Source: an uncultured Clostridia bacterium (GTDB lineage Bacteria; Bacillota; Clostridia; Oscillospirales; Acutalibacteraceae). Taken from it: DNA of 64,000 nucleotides. Position numbers and translations under genes: made by a program. Position 1 is the first letter of the stretch, and each line of letters begins with the position of its first letter. Of this stretch, positions 10,277 through 20,200 are shown piece after piece. The DNA is taken from NCBI GenBank assembly GCA_905235625.1, contig CAJOLX010000006.1, forward strand, positions 1 to 64,000, in the 5' to 3' direction. The notes below the pieces were generated by a model that did not search any database, was not told where the DNA came from, and saw only the letters and a list, made by a program, of their open reading frames with translations.

Positions 10277-10717
10277 ATGCTGAAAGATAATCTTGTCATG
10301 CTTCGTAATCTCCACGGATTTTCTCAGGAAGCGATCTCGGAAAAGATCGGGATATCCCGGCAGGCATACGCAAAATGGGAGAGCGGCGCGACCGTGCCGG
10401 ATATTGAAAAATGCAGCCTTCTGGCAAAAGTTTACGGAACAACCGTTGACAGTCTTATAAAAACGGAAACAATAGACGGAAAAGAGAATATTCCGCCTGC
10501 GCCGAAAGGAAAAAATATATGGGGTTCGGTGACAATAAACGAGCGCGGACAGCTTGTAATTCCCAAAGCCGCCCGTGAAATATTCGGCCTTACCGGCGGG
10601 CAAAGATTAATCGTGCTCAGCGACGATAAAGAAGGCATTGCCCTTGTTCCTGCGGAGATGTTTGAGGAAAGAATGAAAAAAGCAATGGAGCTGTCATCTT
10701 TCAAATCGGAGGAATAA
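10277..10717 (+). CDS. XRE-family HTH plus AbrB/SpoVT-type regulator
   Basis: LRNLHGFSQEAISEKIGISRQAYAKWESG plus ERGQLVIPKAAREIFGLTGGQRLIVL. Confidence 0.85.
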   Translation: MLKDNLVMLRNLHGFSQEAISEKIGISRQAYAKWESGATVPDIEKCSLLAKVYGTTVDSLIKTETIDGKENIPPAPKGKNIWGSVTINERGQLVIPKAAREIFGLTGGQRLIVLSDDKEGIALVPAEMFEERMKKAMELSSFKSEE

Positions 10718-10889
10718 CAACTGCACTGCCGGAATTGTCGACGGAGCGCAAATTTTAACGCAAAAATCGCTCCGACAGAACATATCAAGGGAAATCTGCG
10801 GAGGGTTGAGTTAGTGATTTGGATAACAGCGGGTTGAGGCTGTGATTTAGATGTCAGAGCGACAAGTCGGGATTTATGGAGGTAATAAT

Positions 10890-11204
10890 ATGTTGCTTGC
10901 AATTTTTCTTGTTATCACTGCTTTGTTTGTTGTGCTGGGAATCATATTTGCCTCAGGTAAAGGCGCAAATCTGATTGCCGGATATAATACGGCATCCCAT
11001 GAAGAAAAAGCACAAACAAATGAGAAAAAACTTCTGAAAGCAATGTCTGTACTTATGTTTGTTCTTGCCGGATGCTTTCTCGTATCGGCATCAAGCGAAT
11101 TATTCCATATAAAGTTACTGATATGGATCGGGCAGACATTATTCGTTGTTGTTTTAATTGCAGGTCTCGTTTATCTTAATACAGGGAACAGATTCAAAAA
11201 GTGA
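10890..11204 (+). CDS. DUF3784-like small membrane protein
   Basis: GGAGG RBS; ASGKGANLIAGYNTASHEEKAQTNEKKLLKAM motif, three TM segments. Confidence 0.65.
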   Translation: MLLAIFLVITALFVVLGIIFASGKGANLIAGYNTASHEEKAQTNEKKLLKAMSVLMFVLAGCFLVSASSELFHIKLLIWIGQTLFVVVLIAGLVYLNTGNRFKK

Positions 11205-11296
11205 TGATTGTAACAAATTCCGGTTTGACAGATACACACTAAGGCTTCCACACTGCCGGCAGCGGCGGCGGGGAGCGGTATCAGGGAGTAATCTTT

Positions 11297-11518
11297 ATGC
11301 TTGTACTGAAAATCATCGCGGTTTTGCTCGGATCGGCGTTTACTCTGTTCGGGTATTTTATATACTTCCGGAAAAAGTATAATCTCATCAATGGCTTTGA
11401 AGCTGATTTCAAAGCAGGGCGAAAAAATGAGGATTACGCTAAGCGTGTCGGAATGGCGGAATTTGCAGTTGGTATAGCTATCCTGACAACCGGGATTGCT
11501 CTCATCATATTTGTATAA
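11297..11518 (+). CDS. DUF3784-like small membrane protein (73 aa)
   Basis: RKKYNLINGFEADFKAGRKNEDYAKRVGMAEF, two TM segments; paralogue-like to preceding gene. Confidence 0.6.
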   Translation: MLVLKIIAVLLGSAFTLFGYFIYFRKKYNLINGFEADFKAGRKNEDYAKRVGMAEFAVGIAILTTGIALIIFV

Positions 11519-11572
11519 GAAATTCAGACCGAGGCTCCCGCGCCGTCGGCGGGGAGCGGATGAGGAGATAAT

Positions 11573-11887
11573 ATGGCGTCGAGCAAAGAATACTTGAATT
11601 TCATACTTGAGCAGCTGTCGGAATCGGATGAAGTGACCTATCGTGCGATGATGGGCGAATACATCATCTACTACCGCGGCAAGGTGGTCGGCGGCATTTA
11701 CGATGACCGCTTTCTTGTGAAGCCCACGAAGTCCGCTTCGGCAATGATGCCCGATGCGGATATGGAGCTGCCGTATGAAGGAGCGAAGGAAATGCTGCTC
11801 GTGGATGACGTGGATAACAAAGAGTTTCTGTGCGAATTGTTGGAAGCGATGTATCCGGAGCTTCCCGCTCCGAAGAAAAAGAAGTAA
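11573..11887 (+). CDS. TfoX/Sxy N-terminal domain protein
   Basis: VTYRAMMGEYIIYYRGKVVGGIYDDRFLVKPTKS. Confidence 0.8.
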   Translation: MASSKEYLNFILEQLSESDEVTYRAMMGEYIIYYRGKVVGGIYDDRFLVKPTKSASAMMPDADMELPYEGAKEMLLVDDVDNKEFLCELLEAMYPELPAPKKKK

Positions 11888-11926
11888 ACTAAATCGGGAT
11901 TTGATGAAGTAAAGGAGAATAATTCC

Positions 11927-12511
11927 ATGAAAAAACGTTTTGTGAGAATCTGCGCGATTCTGCTGTGCGCGGCAATGCTTTGGCCCTTATCTGCCTGCGG
12001 CAGCGGCAGCAGCGGTGAAACCGAAATCCCCGTTTCGGAAAAAGCGGTCGAACCGGTCGGCAGAGGAAAAAGAGTTTATTTTGCCGGCCCGATGTTCAAT
12101 CAGGCGGAGAAGGATTTCAATGAGGAAATAGTATCCGTGCTGGAGGAGTACGGGTATGAGGTTTTTTTGCCTCAGCGCGACGGCATCGAAGCCGCTCAGC
12201 TTGAGGGCAAATCGGAAGAAGAACTCATAAAAATGATATTCGATTTGGACTCCGACGAGGTGAAAAAAGCCGACATTCTCTTTATGAATCTGGACGGCCG
12301 CGTTCCCGACGAAGGGGCGTGCGTGGAGCTCGGCATTGCGTTCGGCCTCGGAAAGCGCTGCTACGGCTTCAAAACAGATACCCGATCAGTTGAATTAGGG
12401 CTTGATCTGAACCCGATGATAAGCGGATGCATGATTAAGATATTCAAGAACTATGACGGTGAGCAGCTGCTGAAGGAAATAAAAGAATACCTGTCCGAAA
12501 ACGAGCTGTGA
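11927..12511 (+). CDS. Nucleoside 2-deoxyribosyltransferase family protein with lipoprotein signal
   Basis: Signal LLCAAMLWPLSAC (lipobox) then VYFAGPMFNQAEKDF and DGRVPDEGACVELGIAFGLGK. Confidence 0.8.
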   Translation: MKKRFVRICAILLCAAMLWPLSACGSGSSGETEIPVSEKAVEPVGRGKRVYFAGPMFNQAEKDFNEEIVSVLEEYGYEVFLPQRDGIEAAQLEGKSEEELIKMIFDLDSDEVKKADILFMNLDGRVPDEGACVELGIAFGLGKRCYGFKTDTRSVELGLDLNPMISGCMIKIFKNYDGEQLLKEIKEYLSENEL

Positions 12512-12545
12512 TCCGGCACGGCAAATTCAAGTTTGCGCAGACGGC

Positions 12546-12587
12546 AAAGCTCCCGCACAGCCGTTATCGGCGGTAAGGGAGCCTTAT
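12546..12587 (+). terminator. Intrinsic terminator-like hairpin
   Basis: AAAGCTCCCgcacagccg...GGTAAGGGAGCCTTATTT. Confidence 0.5.
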
Positions 12588-12668
12588 TTCGGTTTTGACC
12601 CGAAAAATGATTAAATCGCGTTTGCATTTCGGAAAAAGCGGGAAATCAGAAAAAATCCCAAATACCTG

Positions 12669-12697
12669 TTGACATTGATATTTGTCAATGATATTTT
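12669..12697 (+). promoter_or_regulatory. Sigma-A promoter overlapping an inverted repeat
   Basis: TTGACA (12669-12674), 17 bp, TATTTT (12692-12697); TTGACA-N8-TGTCAA inverted repeat. Confidence 0.6.
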
Positions 12698-12820
12698 AGG
12701 CTTATGCAGACAATAACGCTCGATGTCAAAACGGAATATCGAGCCGCTGCGAGTCGGTCTTGAAGATTTTTTATATGCGGCTGCGCGAGCCGGCGGAGCC
12801 GTAATTAAGGAGAAACATAA

Positions 12821-13486
12821 GTGGAAACAGATTACAAAGAAAAAGTAACGATGAATCCCTCGCAATTTACCTTGCTTGCGGACTTTGTGCCGGGCATCGT
12901 GCAGGAGATTCGTTATTATTCAACCTATAATTTTATCGGAGACCGCATCGACGGCTACGAGGAGCCCTGCGCCATTCTGACCAAAGAGGCTGCCAGAGCC
13001 CTGAAAGCGGTGAGCAATCAGATGAACGTGCAGGGATACCGCCTCAAGATTTTTGACGCGTACCGTCCCGCTTCCGCGGTGAAGCATTTTGTGCTGTGGG
13101 GGATAGAGGACACCGATATTCGCATGAAGCCGTATTTTTACCCCGACCTTGAAAAGCAGGAGCTTTTTTCCAAGGGATATATCGCAAGCCGTTCCTCGCA
13201 CAGCAGAGGCAGCACCGTCGATTTGACGCTTCTGGATATGCAGACGGGGAAAGAGCTTGATATGGGCAGCCCGTTTGACCTATTCAGCGAGAGATCTCAT
13301 CCCGATTGCCGGGATGTGACGGACGAGCAGTATGCGAACCGCATGATTTTGCAAAACGTAATGGTGCAAAACGGCTTTATGCCGCTGGACTGCGAATGGT
13401 GGCATTTTACGCTCAAAAACGAGCCGTTCCCGGACACGTATTTTGAGTTTCCCGTTTCTTCGGAGTATTTAAAAAGACGGTCGTAG
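12821..13486 (+). CDS. D-alanyl-D-alanine dipeptidase (VanX-like, M15D)
   Basis: GTG start; RLKIFDAYRPASAVKHF, SSHSRGSTVDLTL, EWWHF motifs. Confidence 0.85.
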   Translation: METDYKEKVTMNPSQFTLLADFVPGIVQEIRYYSTYNFIGDRIDGYEEPCAILTKEAARALKAVSNQMNVQGYRLKIFDAYRPASAVKHFVLWGIEDTDIRMKPYFYPDLEKQELFSKGYIASRSSHSRGSTVDLTLLDMQTGKELDMGSPFDLFSERSHPDCRDVTDEQYANRMILQNVMVQNGFMPLDCEWWHFTLKNEPFPDTYFEFPVSSEYLKRRS

Positions 13487-13548
13487 AGGATGAATTGAGC
13501 CTTCGGCATGAATTGCGCCTGTCGGCGCATAGAGAAAGGGTAAGCAGT

Positions 13549-14364
13549 ATGAAAAGAAAATTTATCGCTATTTTTATAATAATTGCAATGTTATCTGCCG
13601 TTCTCTGCGGATGCGGTGACAAAGCCGCGGAGCAGACGGAATATATCGGCATCATTTCCGCCATGGAAAATGAAATGGATATTTTGCTGAAAGAAGCGGA
13701 AATTGACCGTGTTGATACCGTAGCCGGCGTGGAATTTCATGTCGGCACGCTTCGCGGGCAGCCGGTCGTCATCACGCTGGCGGGAATCGGTAAAATTCGC
13801 ACCGCGTCCGGAGTTACCGCAATGTTTGAAAAATACCCCATATCGAAGGTGATTTTTACGGGAATTGCAGGCGGAGTGGCGGATGATGCGCAAGTGCTTG
13901 ATGAAGTTGTCGCAACACGTCTTTTGGAGCATGATTACGGAATCATCACAAACGACGGGTTTGAGTGGCGCTCGGGCAATCCCGGCTTCGGAGACGAAAG
14001 CGGAGAGTATTATTACTGCGATGAGCAATTGGTGGACCTCGCGTATGAAGCTTCGGTTCAGGTAATCGGCAAAGAACACACTCACAAAGGAACGATTGCT
14101 ACGGGCGATCAGTTTGTGGCTTCCGAGGAATATGTAAAGAGCCTTAAGGAAAACTATGACGCTTACGCCTGTGAAATGGAGGGCGCGGCGGTCGCGGTTG
14201 TCTGCGCCAAATATGAAAAGCCGTTTGTGGTTATTCGCGCGCTGTCCGATAAGGCGGACGGAAACGCGCATGAGAGCTACGGAAACTTCGGAGATATCGC
14301 CGCTTCAAATTCCGGCACTATAGTTCTCAATATGCTTGAATCTATCGGAAAACAGGCAGGATAA
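13549..14364 (+). CDS. 5'-methylthioadenosine/S-adenosylhomocysteine nucleosidase family protein with lipoprotein signal
   Basis: Signal ...AMLSAVLCGC; IGIISAMENEMDILL, GVEFHVGTLRGQPVVITLAGIGKI, FTGIAGGVA, CEMEGAAVAVVC, RALSDKAD. Confidence 0.85.
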   Translation: MKRKFIAIFIIIAMLSAVLCGCGDKAAEQTEYIGIISAMENEMDILLKEAEIDRVDTVAGVEFHVGTLRGQPVVITLAGIGKIRTASGVTAMFEKYPISKVIFTGIAGGVADDAQVLDEVVATRLLEHDYGIITNDGFEWRSGNPGFGDESGEYYYCDEQLVDLAYEASVQVIGKEHTHKGTIATGDQFVASEEYVKSLKENYDAYACEMEGAAVAVVCAKYEKPFVVIRALSDKADGNAHESYGNFGDIAASNSGTIVLNMLESIGKQAG

Positions 14365-14409
14365 GCGTTTTGCGGCGGATAATCGGTGAATCATCGCTTG
14401 AGAGGACGG

Positions 14410-14625
14410 ATGAATATGACCGTGGAATGGGTCAACGGCTTTGAAATCAAGGCTCTCGCCGAAAAAGGCGAGATTGTGATATCGGCAAACAGAGAAGGCT
14501 TGCTCTCATTAGCAAAGCAGCTTACCGCCCTCGCAAACGGGGAGCCGGGCGATCACATCCATTATGATGAGTATAATTCTCTGGAAGAAGGCTCGGCGGA
14601 AATGATTATTGAAAGAATAATGTAA
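14410..14625 (+). CDS. Imm32-like immunity-family protein
   Basis: REGLLSLAKQLTALANGEPGDHIHYDEYNSLEEGSAEMIIERI resembles Imm32; from memory of the family only. Confidence 0.55.
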   Translation: MNMTVEWVNGFEIKALAEKGEIVISANREGLLSLAKQLTALANGEPGDHIHYDEYNSLEEGSAEMIIERIM

Positions 14626-14646
14626 CCTGCATAGGAGAATGAACGC

Positions 14647-15033
14647 GTGAAATTTAAAAGCGGAATCGGCTGGAAAGCCTGCTATGACAAAGAAAGAAAT
14701 CTTTATACTGCTCAAATAGATTGCAGCGATCTTTATGAAATCGACGCCGAGATTTACGGTAAGCTTACGGAAAATATCGGTGACAGCAACGCGCGAAGCC
14801 TTATCTGCAACGGCGGCAGGCACCTTTATATGGACGTCAACGACCGCTGCGGCCCTCCCTACACGATAGTATTTGACGATGAATACAAAAATCTCTGTCC
14901 GTGGGCGGACGTTGTATCAAGCGGAAAGGTCTGGCCGGATGAGCTGACCGATGCGGCGGTCGGGATATTTGCCTCCGAAGAAAACAACCGCGAACAGCGG
15001 CGTAAAAAGCGCGATGAACGCGAGAAAAGTTAA
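14647..15033 (+). CDS. Hypothetical protein (128 aa)
   Basis: GTG with RBS; no confident family. Confidence 0.6.
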   Translation: MKFKSGIGWKACYDKERNLYTAQIDCSDLYEIDAEIYGKLTENIGDSNARSLICNGGRHLYMDVNDRCGPPYTIVFDDEYKNLCPWADVVSSGKVWPDELTDAAVGIFASEENNREQRRKKRDEREKS

Positions 15034-15065
15034 TCATCAAGTTTAAGCTTGTGAGGATAAAATAT

Positions 15066-15923
15066 ATGAGCGCAAAAAAGCCGAGAAAAAGAATGCGGTT
15101 AATCTTACTCACAATTATTATTCTTTTTCTTGCGTTGTGGATCGTTTGGACTAACGTGACAATAGGTGTTTCCCGCTACAGTGTTTCAAGCGAAAAGCTC
15201 CCTTCCGAATTTGATCATTACAAGATTGCGGTCGTTTCCGATTTGCACAATGCAGAGTTTGGAGAAGGCAACAGCACGATTATTGAGAAGATTGAAAATG
15301 AACAGCCGGATATCATAGCGATAACAGGCGATTTAATTGATTCAAATCGCACTGATGTTGACGTTGCCGCAGATTTGATAAACAAGCTTGCTAAAGAAGC
15401 GCCTTGCTATTACGTAACGGGAAATCATGAGGCGTGGGTCGGCGAACGGTATCGGGAATTGGAAGAACGCCTAACGGCGTCGGGCGTTGTCGTTTTGCAC
15501 GATACGGTTGTTTCAGTGGAAAACGGCGGCAAACAGATTCAAATTGCCGGCCTTGACGATCCGGATTTTAAGTACGGCGGCGCAGACTCTCAAGAAAGCA
15601 TGATGCGCGCAAAATTGCAGCAAATGGGCTTGACCGATGAATATTGTATTCTTCTGTCTCACAGGCCTGAAACGTTTAACGCTTACGTTTCCGAGAATAT
15701 CGATCTTGTTCTGAGCGGTCACACACACGGAGGGCAGTTCAGGCTTCCGTTCATCGGCGGAATCGCGGCGCCGCATCAAGGGCTGTTTCCTCGATATGAC
15801 GCCGGAGCTTATTCGGAACACGGCACGACCATGATCGTCAGCCGGGGTGTCGGCAACAGCGTTATACCGATTCGTTTTAATAACAGACCGGAGATAGTAA
15901 TTGTTGAGCTGACTTGCGAGTAA
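15066..15923 (+). CDS. Membrane-anchored metallophosphoesterase (YkuE-like)
   Basis: N-terminal TM; VVSDLHNAEFG, ITGDLIDS, VTGNHEAW, LSGHTHGGQFRLP. Confidence 0.9.
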   Translation: MSAKKPRKRMRLILLTIIILFLALWIVWTNVTIGVSRYSVSSEKLPSEFDHYKIAVVSDLHNAEFGEGNSTIIEKIENEQPDIIAITGDLIDSNRTDVDVAADLINKLAKEAPCYYVTGNHEAWVGERYRELEERLTASGVVVLHDTVVSVENGGKQIQIAGLDDPDFKYGGADSQESMMRAKLQQMGLTDEYCILLSHRPETFNAYVSENIDLVLSGHTHGGQFRLPFIGGIAAPHQGLFPRYDAGAYSEHGTTMIVSRGVGNSVIPIRFNNRPEIVIVELTCE

Positions 15924-15950
15924 AAATTCCGGTTTATATAAGATACATTA

Positions 15951-15990
15951 AAGCTCCCTACTGCCTGCAAAGGCGGCGGGGAGCAATTTT
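15951..15990 (+). terminator. Intrinsic terminator
   Basis: AAGCTCCCTACTGCC...GGCGGCGGGGAGCAATTTTT. Confidence 0.65.
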
Positions 15991-16076
15991 TCTGCATATA
16001 TTTCGGTTGAAAATATGCAGATAATCTGCACATCCTCTTGATTTTCTGCATATAAAGTGGTATTATTTATGCAGAA
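15991..16076 (+). promoter_or_regulatory. Fic promoter with two TCTGCATA/TATGCAGA inverted repeats
   Basis: IR1 TCTGCATATA...ATATGCAGA (15991-16021); IR2 TTCTGCATA...TATGCAGAA (16044-16076); -35 TTGATT 16038-16043, 17 bp, -10 TATTAT 16061-16066. Confidence 0.75.
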
Positions 16077-16086
16077 AGGGGATGAA

Positions 16087-17139
16087 ATGATGAGAAAGTT
16101 TGATTACGGTTTTCTTGATAACGGGCTGCTTCCCGCAAATCTTGTGGATATAACGGGCGGCATATACTCTCTCAAAACAGCCGCGGGCATCAGAAAAGCT
16201 CAGTACGATACGGTATTTACGGAGCTTGAATCCGCGGCGAAAGTGCAGTCGGTCAAAAGCTCCAACGCCATCGAGGGCATCGTTACAAGCGACAGCCGTA
16301 TCGCGGCCATCGTTAATAACGGCAGCGCACCGCTCAACCACAATGAGGCGGAGATTGCCGGCTACCGCGACGCGCTGAACATGATTCATACCGGATATGA
16401 GCACATCGGTTTTAACGTTCGGGATATCCTGCTTCTTCACGAAACCATGATGGCTCCCTCCGGAGATAATCTCGCCGGCAAATATAAGCAGGCGGACAAC
16501 GTAATCGTCGAAATTGACCCGGCAGTCAACAGAAAAGTCAGATTTCGCCCCGTTCCCGCCGATGAGACCGCCGCCGCTATGGAGCAGTTGGAGCTTGCGT
16601 ATCTTGACGCCTGCTCAAATTCCAATATCAATCAGCTGTTGCTCATACCGTGCGTGATTCTCGATTTTTTGTGCATCCACCCGTTCAGAGACGGAAACGG
16701 CAGGATGTCAAGGCTGCTTTCTCTGCTTCTGCTTTATAAAAACGGTTTTGACGCCGGAAAGTACATCTCCTTTGAAGAGCAGATAAATAAGTATAAGGAT
16801 CTTTACTATGACGCTCTGCAGCGTTCTTCGGCGGGGTGGGATACAAATGCCAACGACTATTTCCCGTTTATGCAAAACTTCCTCTCTACGCTTTATATGT
16901 GCTATAAAGAGCTCGACCGGCGTTTTGCTGTTGCAAACGGAAAGCGAGTCACTAAATCCGCGCGCATTGAAGCGACGGCGCTCGGCAGCCTTGTTCCCAT
17001 ATCCAAAGCGGAAATCTGCTCCATTCACCCCGACATAAGCCCAACAACGGTTGAAGCCGTTTTGGCAAAGATGGTGAAGGACGGGCAGTTAAAAAAGATT
17101 GGCGCGTCGAGAAGTTCCCGCTACATCCGGAACGTTTAG
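16087..17139 (+). CDS. Fic family protein
   Basis: HPFRDGNGRMSRLLSLLLL Fic motif, N-terminal SSNAIEGI, C-terminal winged-helix-like SKAEICSIHPDISPTTVEAVLAKMVKDGQL. Confidence 0.92.
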   Translation: MMRKFDYGFLDNGLLPANLVDITGGIYSLKTAAGIRKAQYDTVFTELESAAKVQSVKSSNAIEGIVTSDSRIAAIVNNGSAPLNHNEAEIAGYRDALNMIHTGYEHIGFNVRDILLLHETMMAPSGDNLAGKYKQADNVIVEIDPAVNRKVRFRPVPADETAAAMEQLELAYLDACSNSNINQLLLIPCVILDFLCIHPFRDGNGRMSRLLSLLLLYKNGFDAGKYISFEEQINKYKDLYYDALQRSSAGWDTNANDYFPFMQNFLSTLYMCYKELDRRFAVANGKRVTKSARIEATALGSLVPISKAEICSIHPDISPTTVEAVLAKMVKDGQLKKIGASRSSRYIRNV

Positions 17140-17187
17140 GATTTATTTTTATGGAGAAATTCACGCGTCGGCAGGCGCAAATCATTT

Positions 17188-17218
17188 CGGCGCGGCTTAT
17201 CCTTATTAAGCCGCGCCG
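17188..17218. terminator. Bidirectional terminator between convergent genes
   Basis: CGGCGCGGCTTA...TAAGCCGCGCCG. Confidence 0.7.
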
Positions 17219-17255
17219 AATGTTCTCGTTAAATGGTTTTATTCCGTTTTGATCT

Positions 17256-20200
17256 TTATTTTATCGAAACGTTGCCTACGGCGTAGGTTTCTTCAAGAAA
17301 ACCGCCCGTGATTTCGCCCGACGGCTTTACGCTGCCGTCCATACGCTGCGCAAACATGGAGATTCTGATATCCCCTGCATGGTGAGGCGAATAACTTACC
17401 GCGCCTTGATTCAAATCGGCGGGCACCTCGTTATTGCTCTGCATCACGTATTCCCAAGGCATAATGTTTTCGCTTTCGTCCGATTGGGCAAGCGCCGTGT
17501 TATACGGCACTCTGTCGCTTTCCGCAAAAGCAAGCTTTGTGATACAGCCCGAATAGACGTCCTGCGGCAAAAGCGTTGAGGCGTTATTCTTAAAGTTATA
17601 ATCTTCTGAATAATACGGCGAAGCGTAGTACATATGGATTGAGTCGCCGTCCCAGCCGTTTAGGTCGGATTCGAGATCGGAGCCCGCAACGGGATGATAA
17701 TACATATTGTTGCAGATAATTCCTTCCTCATAGAAGGGCTCTCCGCAGGTGACAACGATATCGTAAATCGCCTCGTTTGTCTGTAAGGCAAGCTCTTTAT
17801 CTTTGGCGCTTTGAGACTTTTTGGCGTCTATTGCCGCCTGATTGATTCTGCCCGATCTGTAGCCGAGCAAGATGGTATTGCCCTCAATGCCCTGATTCAA
17901 ATCAATGTCAATGCATTCAATACAGCCCTGTGAAAGAAGGTCGCACATTGCTTCCTTTTTCGTTCTGCCCCTTCCGATATAGAGCTTATTGAAAAACTCG
18001 GTGCTTTGCGAATACTTTGTGTGAATGTAGGCGGTTTGAGAGGGATTGCCGTAAGGCTCGCCCGACGTTTTGTCGGCGCAGAGATTGGTGGCGTAGCCCG
18101 ATATAATGGGCGTTGTGTCAATCTTTACGTCTTCAATGGGAAGCCCGGCGGCGTCGCCCGCATTGCGTGAATAATAAAGAAAATACCTTTTGCCGTTCAT
18201 GATAATCGGCATGCCGGTGCCTGCGCAGGTGTATTTTATGCCGCCGCAGGTAATCTCGCCCGGCGCAATAGAATCATCAAGCTGATAGAGCAGCACGCCC
18301 GTAATTGCTTTTTTCGGGTCGTCGGTTCTTGTTACGCCTATGTAAGCCGCGGGCACGTTTTCGGGCGCGTCGGTTTTGCCCACGCCGTCCTTCTGCCTGT
18401 TGTACCACGCGTCGCTCTGATTCGGCGCGGCGACGTTATAAATGATCGTTTCGTCCGCGCAGCCCGATGCCGCCATAAACATGGCGGTTCCCTCCGCCAT
18501 GGAATCCGCGAGATTTTCCTTTTGGTCGGGATTTTCTTTCTTAAACTGCGTTCTCGAATAGGCGCCGACGGAAAGCGAGGAGATATACTTCTGTTTATCC
18601 GTCTTTTGCCCTCTCAGATAAATGTAGCAGGGCTGCGTTTTTCTCATGAGCTTGTTGCTGCTGTCAAGCGCATCCGGATAAGAAAGGTTAAACGCATATA
18701 AAGAATGAGGATTTTTAATATCCACAACGGGTCTGAAATCGCCCGTCGCTTCTTTTCTGCCGTCCGCCGAAAGGGTCGTATCCGGCTCAAGAGTGCAAAT
18801 TCTGCCGTTGCTGCTTACTTCCTTCGTATAGGAATATTCGAGGTCCGTTTCATACATAACTTTATCAAGCTGATAATGATACACGCCGTCCGCGTCAACG
18901 GGCAAGGGCTGAAGGTTTGCCTGGCAAATGATAACGTCGTCAAGTCTCAGCGGGTCTTTACCCTCAACGGGGCCGCAAAGATAAAGCGCCGTCGGCAGGA
19001 AATGCGCCTTCTTATAGCCGAAAGGAATTCCGTCGGGCATCACGTCGGTGCGCGTGCCGTTGAAGGCGTCACGGAATTGCCACGAATTGTTCGAGGCTTC
19101 CCAGACACAGCCGTCACTGTTTCTGAAAACATTGCCCGGCATCACGAAACGCGCCATCGCCTCGGTCGGAATGCCGTATTGCTGCTGGAAATTGACGGCG
19201 GCAACAAAGTTTTGCGCAACGCCGTCAAGGGGTTTGCTCATGGAATAGGGGAGCGACGTGCTGTAAGTATCGCCCTGATAAGCCGCTATGTTGGTTAAAG
19301 CGCGCTTGGGGTAATAGGTCCAGGTATAATATAATCTCAAATCAATGTCGTTATATTTACCGCTGCTGGTTGAATTTGAGCCCCAGTTTCTGTCTCCGAT
19401 TGAATGAGAAAGGCTGATGCCCGCATCCTGCGTTCTTTTGTTTTGAAGGAGCTTTTCCCTGAGCTGTTCCGGCTCGCCTTCAATGAGGGAAAGCCAGGAT
19501 AAAACTTTCTGAGGAGTGTCGTCATATCCGCCCGAGAAGAATATTCCCGAAAGGTATTTTGTGCCGCCGCTTCTCGCATTTACGGGTTTATAATAGAGGT
19601 AAACGCTCGGCATTTTGTTAAGGTAATTGTCCTTATCGGACCAATAAGCGTTGTAGCCCTCGCCCGTATTATACAGATAAAAGCTTGTGTCGAAATTATA
19701 AGGCTGGTCGTTGCCTAAATACGATACGGGAATCCACTCGGAGTCTGCGCCCACTTTTGACAGGCTTGACACGACCGTAAGACTGTCAACGGGAATCGGG
19801 TCGCCCGCTTTTTCGTCCTTCGCGAAATACAGAGCGTCGCACGTCGGCGTGCCGAACCGACCGCCTGCCGTATCGTCAAAGCCGAGCACGTGGGAGAAAA
19901 TATATTTTACGTCTCCGTAGCTGATTTCATTAGAGCCCGTGGACTTGCCTACGTTCGGCACAACGCGGATATCCGTGATCGCATCCTTCGGGTCATCCGT
20001 GAGCGAATAGCCGATATAGGTTGCGATATTCTGGTCGGGCGAAAGATTTTGGTCAAACAGGTATTTGCCGCTCTTGCTCATGATCCTGTTTCTCGCGGTC
20101 TCGGCATCCGGAGCCACCGAAACAACGATATCGCTCAGATATGATACGCCGGTTTGCGGCAGGGTTTCATCCGCTGCCGTGTCCGTGTCGTCCTCGTTAA

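Noticed and set aside
16087-17139. Fic as part of a toxin-antitoxin pair
   Set aside because: No adjacent small antitoxin; the N-terminal region contains an SSNAIEGI-type segment and the gene stands alone between terminators.
18705-19298. Plus-strand ORFs of 100-200 aa inside the 1655-aa gene (also 22474, 23005, 20325)
   Set aside because: Antisense to a clear coding frame, with composition typical of shadow frames and no RBS or family signal.
20145-20165. LPQTG motif in the 1655-aa protein (ADETLPQTGVSYLSD)
   Set aside because: Internal and not followed by a hydrophobic segment and positive tail, so not a sortase signal.
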